A stretch of DNA of 64,000 nucleotides from Hyphodiscus hymeniophilus. Its lineage: Eukaryota; Ascomycota; Leotiomycetes; Helotiales; Hyphodiscaceae. The notes beneath the pieces were generated by a model. It saw nothing but the letters and a program-made list of their open reading frames with translations. It was not told the origin of the DNA and ran no database searches. The stretch lies in assembly GCA_016508695.1 (NCBI GenBank), contig VNKQ01000002.1:124001-188000 (forward strand), in the 5' to 3' direction. Both the position numbers and the translations under genes were made by a program. Shown here piece by piece: positions 57,001-64,000 of this stretch. The first letter of the stretch is position 1. Each line of letters begins with the position of its first letter.

Positions 57001-59929
57001 AATATAATACGGGTTATATAAATATTTAGTTATACTCTTTAAATTAACTAATATACTTATATTATATTAACAACTAATTAATAATACTTTATACGAATAC
57101 TTAAATATCTTTATTATTATATACTTGGATAATATCTTAATATTCTTTAAAAACGAAGTAAAATATATTAAATATATAAGGAAAGTCCTCGAAAAGCTTA
57201 TAAAGATACTTCTTATATTAAAGCTAAAGAAAATAAGTTTTATAAAGAAGAAGTAACCTTTTTAGAGTTTATTATAAAACGAAATAAAATTAAAATAAAT
57301 CCTAAGAAGGTAAAAGTAATACTTAATTAAAAAGAACCCAAGACTATTAAAGAAATTTAATTTTTCTTAGGATTTACTAATTTCTATTAGAGATTTATTT
57401 AAGAATATTTAATAGTTATAAACTTACTTATAAAACTTATATAAAAGGACGAAAAGTAAGAATAGAATAAAGAAGCTTAATAAGCTTTTAATAATCTTAA
57501 GGCTCGATTTATATTAGCCCTTATTCTTATTATATTTAACTTAGAACTATTAATTATCTTAGAGACAAATATATTAGACTTTATTATTAAAGTAATAATT
57601 AGCTAGCTCGATAAAAACAAAAAGCTTAAACTAGTTATATATTACCTACGAAAACTCTCGCTAATAAAACTTAATTATAATATATATAATAAGGAGTTAC
57701 TTATTATAGTTATATTATTTAAATCGTAAAGAGTTTACTTTAAAGGGCCAAAGTATTAAGTTTAAGTATAAACCGACTATAAAAACCTTATAACCTTTAC
57801 TATAATTAAGATCTTAAACTAAAGACAAGTTAGATAGTTAGAAATACTATTAGTATATAACTTTATTATCTCTTATTAGAAAAGATTAAAAAACGTAAGA
57901 GTAAACGCTTTAAGTTAATAATAAGAATATAATAGAAAACCTATAAAGAGGCTTTACGCTATACTTAAAGAAGTTAATAAAAATATAAAGTATAATTATA
58001 AACTCTTAGTTATAATATTTATTATAAAAGATAAGGACTTAGAAATAAGGATAAAAGTAGTATATTAATAAAACAAATATATAATTAGAATCCTTAAATA
58101 GCTAACTAAAGACTTTGCTATAAACTACTAAGGAATACTACGATTTAAGGGACTTATTTATATTCCGTTATATATAAAGAATAAATTCGTTTGAAAATAA
58201 TATTCGTTACTTGCTTATAAATACTAAGGAATTAATAGAACCCTAAAGAGACTATTAAGAGATTATTACTTCTTAGGAATAAGGAAAGTAATAAATAAAG
58301 AAGTATTAGAGTATAATCTCTATAACAAAAGCAAGATAAATAAACACGTACTATATAGGCTATTATAACTAGCCTTAGTACTTAAAAAGGCATAGAAATC
58401 GATAGCCTTTAATTTTATTATTAAACTATTATCTTTTAAGGAACTAATAACAAATATTATCTATAACTTTATTTAAGTAATCGTTAATTAACTAACAAAG
58501 TATAAACACTTTATATTATATAAAGAAAGAAGTAATATAGTAGAACTTATATATATATTTGTAAAAATAATTGTTAGTTAATATAAACTACTAGATAAGA
58601 TTACGTTAAATAAAGACAAATTCTTTACCTTAAAGTTTTAATTATTACTAATAGTATAACTTAGAGCGAACTATAAACTATTTATAGCCTTTTACTTATA
58701 AATAAACAAATAAATAAAAAGATTAAACTAAACTTTAAAATAATACTTATAAAGTTATATAAACTAAGAGTAAAACAATTAGGTAGAACTATTACTAATT
58801 ATAGAATTTGTATATAATAGCTCGAAGAGTAAGCTTATTAGGATATTATTATTCTTTGCAAACTATAAATACTAGCTAAAGGCTTATTAATAACTAAGAA
58901 AAGATAATTAAAGGACTTAATACGTACTTATATCCGTAAATAAGCTAAGGATACTCTATAAATAATTAGCTAAAAACATTAAGTTTATTAGACTTAAAAC
59001 GATAATATATACTAATAAAAAGTAAAGTATAAAACTAACGCTTAAAGAGGGGGATAAAGTTTACCTCTTATAAAAAAATATTAAAATAAAACAACTTAAT
59101 ATAAAACTTAACTTTAAGAAGTTAAGACAATTTAAAGTTTTAGAAAAGATTAGAGTAATTATTTATAAACTAAGACTATTAGAGAAATCCCGATTATACC
59201 TTATATTTTATATCTTTTTATTAGAACTAGTAAAAGGATTTATAACTATAGTCACAAATATTGAAATCTAACTAAAAAATAATCTAAATATATATAAAGT
59301 TAAAAAAATAAAAGGTACTAAGCGAAATAAGAATTAATAAGAATATTTTATTAAGTAAAAAGGGTATAATATTATAAATAATATATAAAAACCTACAAAA
59401 AACTTTAATTATCCAAGTCTCTTAAGATAATTCCGTTAAGAATAAAAGTATCTAATATAAGAGGGTCGTCTTATATGCCCTAGTCGAAATCTATTAAACC
59501 TAGAGACACGTCTAACAAAAAAAAGTTTAGCTTAAAGGTAAAAGACTAAGGGGTCGAGGAAAAAGTAGAGTTTTCTTAACTTAGGATAGTCTTAAGACGA
59601 GACTTACAAAAGAACTAATAAACTCTCTTAAGGGGTTTATAGTAATTAAAGGAATTATAAGAAGACTTTCCTCGAATATACTTAGAATAACGAGAAGATT
59701 TAACTAAGGCGAGAAGATATATATAATAATATAACTAATAATAAGAATAAGAAATAGCGGGATAGTTTAATTTCTTAATTCGTATTATAAGTATAATACG
59801 CTCTTTTAATTTCTTATAATATATAAAAGGTATATTAAGTAATAAAGAAGAAAGAAAGAAAGTAACTAGTAAAAGATATTCTATATATATATTTAGTATA
59901 AGAGATTATATTAACTAAAAGGGGAATAA
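54047..59929 (+). pseudogene. element C gag-pol remnant with chromodomain
   Basis: Same architecture as element A. Gag occupies the first 2 kb; the protease region is near 56,130; RT lies at about 56,800-57,350, including YTWKN-like and IIYLDNILIF (one active-site Asp still visible); RNase H at about 57,500-57,900; integrase from about 58,200, with FIIKLLSFKE at about 58,410; and a chromodomain-like EYFIK...EPTKNFNY segment at about 59,340-59,420. RIP stops throughout; no open frame of gene size remains. Confidence 0.87.
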
Positions 59930-60336
59930 TATTATAAAGCATATAATAGTTTATAGCCTAAGGCTTAATAACTAAGTTATAAAAGAATTATAAGTAAAGA
60001 TTATAAGAGTAAAGAACTACTTTATATTATATAATAAAGTCTTATAAGTAAAGAGTCCCGAATTATTTAGGGACTCTTACTATAAAAGACTCTAGATTCT
60101 TTAGAATAGGGACTCTAGACTCTCTAGCCCGGGACTCTAAGATAATAAAGGTTTTATATAAATAATAGTATTTCTTTAATAAATAAAAGCTTTATACTTA
60201 ACTCAAATAAAGTATCTTTATATATACGTAGTAACTCGCAAAGGTTATATATCGCTTGACTACTAACTAGCTTCCCTACTTACCTAACCCAACTAACTTG
60301 CCTATAATCTATTACTAGGAGTCGAGGTTTATTATA
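59930..60336 (+). repeat. 3' LTR of element C
   Basis: Starts TATTATAAAGCATATAATAG and ends GAGGTTTATTATA. Its length equals the 5' copy exactly. It is followed by CTTTC, the right target duplication. Confidence 0.94.
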
Positions 60337-60341
60337 CTTTC

Positions 60342-61478
60342 CTCTATATTTCGATTCTACATTATACTCTATACCCTGCCATTTGAAGAGCTATAATCCG
60401 GCACCTAATACAATTTCTATTTCTAGGTACCTTTTTTATGGGATTTATAATTATCGTTAATATAGTAGTCTTCGTTTGTATACTTACTTAAAGCTACCGA
60501 GCCACCCAATTAGTAAGTAAGAGTCAAGTCGATAAAAGGTATTCCAAACTAAGTATAGTAGGCTTGGGCTCTCTAGTGGATTAACGCGGTAATTTCCTTA
60601 GCGGTCTATCTCTATCTGCCCTTTGTAATGTAAGACTCTTCCTTAAACTCGGGTTAGTTAAACGCTAAACATATTCCCACAGTATATATTTTCACACAAC
60701 CGAACTTAAATCTATAACTGCCGCTTGGCTTCTCTTAATTGTTACTCCTATTGTCGCCGCTACTACTAGCGCTGTCGTCGCTAATATTCTCCCAAATCCC
60801 TAATACGCTTTAATTACTATTATAATTTTATATATTTTATAGGGAACGGGCGTTTTACTCGCTATAATAGTTCTAGTTATATATTTTCAACGTCTTATAA
60901 TCTATAAACTCTTACCTCGCGAGGTTATTGTCTTAGTCTTCTTACCCCTCGGCTCTTTAAGCCAAGGCGGCTATAGTATTTAGAAACTAGGGATAGTTGC
61001 TATAAAAATATTTCCTTAGACTAGAACGCTTAGTAAGGCTATAACAAAGTCTAGTAATATCCTTTACGTAATGGGCTATTTGATAGCTCTCGTTATATAG
61101 GGGTTTAGATTAGTATAGCTTTTCTTTATATTTATAAGTATTAGTAAGAGTAAGTTCCCCTTTAATATGGGATAGTAGGGGTTTACTTTCCCGCTAGGAG
61201 TCTTTATTACCTTAATAGTTCAAATAGGTATAAAATTACCTTTTGCCTTTTTTAGAGTTCTTAGTACTATTTGTATTTCTTAAAGTCTTTGCGTCGTATA
61301 AGTAGTCACTAACAATAATTTTTAGATTCTCTTTGTTACTATAACGTTACTATAGATAATAGTGGTAACTATAACGATCCGGAAGGCTATTACTAGAGAT
61401 TTATTCTTTGCGCCGGGTTTGAAGGATATAGAGGGAAAAGAACACTTAGGGAAGAAAAACTTTGGAGAGGCTGTGTAA
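60342..61478 (+). pseudogene. SSU1: SSU1-type sulfite efflux pump pseudogene, C-terminal part
   Basis: Resumes in frame after the CTTTC duplication: LYISILHYTLYPAI-stop-RAIIRH, then LGTFFMGFIIIVNIVVFVC. The middle region is frame-disturbed. Then AAWLLLIVTPIVAATTSAVV, GTGVLLAIIVLVIYFQRL, YKLLPREVIVLVFLPLGSLS, QGGYSI-stop-KLG, ILYVMGYLIALVI-stop-GF, FPFNMG, two stops, GFTFPLGVFIT and finally LFFAPGLKDIEGKE before TAA at 61478. Nearly every stop replaces the Trp expected in the family (TGG to TAG). These are successive membrane helices of the TDT fold. RIP covers this whole 1.1-kb piece. Confidence 0.9.
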
Positions 61479-61882
61479 AATCATCTGCTAGTTACCCCTA
61501 GCTAAAGGTCCTATAAAACAGGGCAATGCCACATTAATCATGAAATCTGATGAAGTACTAAGAAGCCTCCCAAACTCCACTTCCATTATGGAAGTGAATA
61601 AAGGATAGGGAGGTCAAATGATGTAAGTTATGTGCGTATGTTTCAGCCGGGAAATATTTCACCAAAATGTCAGTACAACGTGGAAGGGCAAAACGGGGAG
61701 GGCGAAGTGGGGGGTTTCCAACTGGAGTCTGCATTATAGCATCTTTAACTTCACTTTTATTGACGATGGGTCAGAAGCGATGAGGGATGTAGTTGAACGT
61801 CTACGGATTATCTGAACTGCTCGTTTACTTTGCGAAAGCAAGCGCTGCAATTCCAATTGTCCAAACCAAGCTTCCGGCTTGT
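61479..61882. other. intergenic stretch between SSU1 relic and FEX, with part of a C-terminal duplication
   Basis: Normal composition. RIP stops abruptly near 61,480. The last 60 bp belong to the tandem duplication described at 61836-61933. A small plus-strand frame at 61630-61815 has no motif. Confidence 0.45.
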
Positions 61883-61933
61883 CTACGTAGCACAAGCAAG
61901 TGGTGCAACTCCAATTGTCCATATAAAGCTTCC
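61836..61933 (-). repeat. tandem duplication (58-bp period) of the FEX C-terminal coding end
   Basis: The sequence around CCAATTGTCC occurs at 61853-61862 and 61911-61920, each followed by an AAGCTTCC at the matching distance. On the coding strand both units encode a similar tail: IWTIGVAPLACAT-stop in the used copy and VWTIGIAALAFAK-stop in the downstream copy, which ends at 61825. The second lies behind the TAG at 61883-61885 in another frame. Confidence 0.8.
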
Positions 61934-63448
61934 CATGACGACTATCATAAAAGAAAGCCCAACGCCAACGCTCGCAGTCCCGTAAATGTACGCGTGTTTA
62001 CGCTGTAGGCCCTTGAGCTCCAGAACCCAGGTACTAACAGTTGTCAGGCAGCCGCAAAACCCGTCTTCAATGCCTTGGAGCACTTGACAACCGGTTTTGC
62101 TACCGCCAATCAGTCCAGAAACCAATGGCGCTCGTTGCAAGTCCCAGCTCATGCCGAGGATTATGGTGCCGAGAATGTTGACCACAAATGTCCCAAGCGG
62201 AAACGAAATCAGCTTTCCATTAAGGTGCAGTGAGGCGTGGAAACGTAAAAGACAGCCAATAGGTGCAAAGACTAAGGCGAACAAGATTTGTCCCCTCCAT
62301 GTTTCCGCTGCCCATTTTGTGCGTCCGTTGCCGGCAGGTCCGTCTGGGCGATCAGGTGGCCAAATGGCCATGACAACACAGCTTAGCCAAGCTCCCCACG
62401 CGAGCGGCACAATGGCAGGATCTAAAAATCTTCTAAGGTTTGCTCGAGGCAATTTCGAGAGGATTGGCTCGAGGGCAACGGCGGAATCCGCACCGACGTG
62501 AAGAGCACACATGCACAACGAAACTTCTAGCAGAATGACAGCCAACACTGACATGACGCTATAGCCAGCATCGCGACTATATGTCTGCCCAACTTCCGTG
62601 CCGGTGCTAGTGTATGTTATCGTGGCTAATCCATTATCCATAGCCAGGAATACGTCGCGTACGAAGGAGGAGAAGGATGTGAACGAGCCGCAAAACCCAA
62701 CCGCAAGTCCAATGAAGAGAGGGACTGTCTTTTTTGCGGCATTATGTTCTTTTTTGGCAGCTGCAAGCAGCGTTTCCGAATTTGGACTTCCGTCGTCAGA
62801 AGTATTGCTACTGTCTTCAGCCGTGCCGCGATGTTTTTCCTGTGCAGCGTTCCACTCTCTGCGGAAGAGAAAACGATCCTCGCTCAGGTAGCCCATTACA
62901 AAGCATCCGCTCACATTTGCCCATATTTCCGTAATGATGACGGGTGCGCTGGGATAGGTCGTTAATGCTGTGATGCCAAGTCGTGCGAGCGTTCCCAGAA
63001 TAGCGAAAAGAATAAGATAGGAGGTAACATAAAGATGAGTCAAAAGGCGCTGCCTTTTTTTCGCGGGAGAGGGTTCGGGCCTTTCACCAAGTTGCTCCTC
63101 GCGGGCTTCGTCATCTTCGTATGTTCTTTCTTTGGCCCGTTCTTCCTCGAGATCATGATGCTCGGAGAAGTGGTGCTCCTCGGGGTTTTCAATTGGTGAT
63201 GGGCCAACCAATTCGTCAAGGTTTATGTATTGGTCGGACTCGTCCTCGTTCTTGTTTCCATCGCTTCGATGGGAGACTGCATCTTCTTTCTCTCCCTCCC
63301 GTACGCCTTCAAGGTCGTCCTGAAACTTTGGGGATAGGTGGGGGTTCTCGATAGGTTCAGGATCCGCGAGTTCGTCTAAATTGGCGTATGAATCTGGCAT
63401 TTCATAGTCATCGCTCGCTGAAGTATGGGGTGCAGATTGTTTAGACAT
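61883..63448 (-). CDS. FEX1: fluoride export protein FEX (fused double CrcB domain)
   Basis: Single exon, 521 residues, start ATG at 63448. The N-terminal 130 residues are acidic and contain two copies of a motif, YANLDELADPEPIENP (about residues 21-36) and YINLDELVGPSPIENP. Two homologous CrcB halves follow. The first (about residues 138-330) has GFCGSFTSFSSF; the second (about 350-515) has FPLGTFVVNILGT and GFCGCLTTVSTW. Each provides the conserved Gly/Phe/Thr-rich channel segment, giving nine membrane helices. In yeast FEX expels fluoride at the plasma membrane and is the main defence against it. A 35-residue Ser/Asn-rich loop (AEDSSNTSDDGSPNSE) interrupts the first half. The gene is intact despite the RIP-mutated island 400 bp downstream. 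Confidence 0.95.
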   Translation of the reverse strand: MSKQSAPHTSASDDYEMPDSYANLDELADPEPIENPHLSPKFQDDLEGVREGEKEDAVSHRSDGNKNEDESDQYINLDELVGPSPIENPEEHHFSEHHDLEEERAKERTYEDDEAREEQLGERPEPSPAKKRQRLLTHLYVTSYLILFAILGTLARLGITALTTYPSAPVIITEIWANVSGCFVMGYLSEDRFLFRREWNAAQEKHRGTAEDSSNTSDDGSPNSETLLAAAKKEHNAAKKTVPLFIGLAVGFCGSFTSFSSFVRDVFLAMDNGLATITYTSTGTEVGQTYSRDAGYSVMSVLAVILLEVSLCMCALHVGADSAVALEPILSKLPRANLRRFLDPAIVPLAWGAWLSCVVMAIWPPDRPDGPAGNGRTKWAAETWRGQILFALVFAPIGCLLRFHASLHLNGKLISFPLGTFVVNILGTIILGMSWDLQRAPLVSGLIGGSKTGCQVLQGIEDGFCGCLTTVSTWVLELKGLQRKHAYIYGTASVGVGLSFMIVVMGSFIWTIGVAPLACAT

Positions 63449-64000
63449 ATCTGTGGTAGCTTTGAAACACTCGGCGAATGTAGACCTAAGGGAATCAAAG
63501 AGCGTGATTGATAAACAGAAGTGCTATGAAATGAAAGCGATTGGATGTCGAAGGTCGTGAGTAATTGGCTGGTGGAAGAGAAACTAGATAACACAGGGAA
63601 ATATCTCAAAAGCATACTCGAAGCATTCATTATGGTTCGCAAAATGGAGCATGCCCAGCAAAATGTACGGAAACCTTTCAAGAAGAGTGGATCTCGCGAG
63701 AACTAATGTAATGGAGTACTAGCGTTCCCGAAGATGCCACCTAGGCTACTTCGAGACTAGTCATAAGATTTTCAGGATAATTCAAAGGGCAAAAGCGAGG
63801 TATATGACGACAGCAGTAACATCCTATTACTCCTACCAAATTTACGATCCGCCTGATGTGCATCGGAGTATATGAAGCTCCGGAAGTTGTGAAGCTTTCG
63901 ATCGGTCAATCTTAGCAGAGATGAGGGACTTAAGAGAATAGAGTCTAAATGGAATTACATATAGACTGTCTGATATAGTTCTCAATATCTACTTGCCTTT
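63449..64000. promoter_or_regulatory. FEX upstream region, to the window end
   Basis: Promoter and leader of the minus-strand FEX gene. A minus-strand frame at 63376-63681 overlaps the FEX start in another phase and is not supported. No other gene was recognised before the edge. Confidence 0.45.

Larger units (their letters stand above)
53640..60336 (+). mobile_element. Ty3/gypsy chromovirus C, 6,697 bp, inserted in SSU1
   Basis: Plus-oriented, with 407-bp LTRs at 53640-54046 and 59930-60336. The target duplication is TTTTC (53635-53639) on the left and CTTTC (60337-60341) on the right, differing by one C/T change of the RIP type. The purine tract AAAAGGGGAA precedes the 3' LTR. The interior has the same gene order as elements A and B but is more diverged, so it is a related copy or subfamily. 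RIP is heavy. Confidence 0.93.

Noticed and set aside
62097..62501. 134-residue plus-strand frame, with others at 62598-63354.
   Set aside because: Antisense to the single-exon FEX gene.
1..64000. tRNA, rRNA, CRISPR arrays and bacterial-type operons.
   Set aside because: None was seen by eye. The window is eukaryotic, and CRISPR or operon structure is not expected; a tRNA scan was not possible here.

Overview
The window is nuclear DNA of a filamentous ascomycete (Pezizomycotina; the protein mix would suit the Leotiomycetes, but that is only an impression). The evidence is short GT-AG introns of about 44-60 nt, three complete Zn2Cys6 regulators, and long AT-rich blocks in which CA and TG are almost absent and CAA/CAG/TGG codons have become stops. 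That last pattern is repeat-induced point mutation (RIP). Genic DNA alternates with retrotransposon islands.

Layout. 1.6-15.0 kb is genic: an ARMH3-type armadillo protein (-), ISA1 Fe-S assembly (+), a Dabb-domain protein (-), a HAD phosphatase (+), a PCMH FAD oxidoreductase (+), a Zn2Cys6 regulator (-), two gene relics and an MFS exporter (-). 15,482-21,478 is a Ty1/copia element with 163-bp LTRs and an intact GGTTG target duplication. 21.5-28.2 kb holds a short SSU1-like relic, an Hsp70-like ATPase with an N-terminal signal (-), an NmrA-like protein (+) and a Zn2Cys6 regulator (-) with a 4-nt micro-exon. 28.4-46.2 kb is an island: an unidentified RIP-mutated block, then an enolase pseudogene split by a Ty3/gypsy chromovirus (B, -), itself split by a second copy of the same family in the opposite orientation (A, +). 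47.7-52.2 kb is genic: a small mitochondrial-type protein, a PHO13-type phosphatase, a small conserved protein and a third Zn2Cys6 regulator. 53.2-61.5 kb is an SSU1-type sulfite pump pseudogene split by a third chromovirus (C). The window ends with a single-exon fluoride exporter (FEX) at 61.9-63.4 kb.

Main result. The long AT-rich stretches, which give almost no open reading frames, hide two recognisable host genes, enolase and a sulfite efflux pump. Each is interrupted by a gypsy element. Removing the element and one copy of its 5-bp target duplication rejoins the host reading frame, and the remaining stops are at RIP-type codons. Reading the stops as Gln or Trp also recovers reverse transcriptase, integrase and chromodomain sequence in the elements.

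The intact genes are mostly single-gene housekeeping functions: Fe-S assembly, metabolite-repair phosphatases, Golgi traffic and fluoride export. FAD oxidoreductase, regulator and exporter at 7.8-15 kb lie together and could form a small detoxification or secondary-metabolism group; this is inference from position only. All models come from reading the sequence; splice sites were placed by eye from frame continuity and family resemblance.
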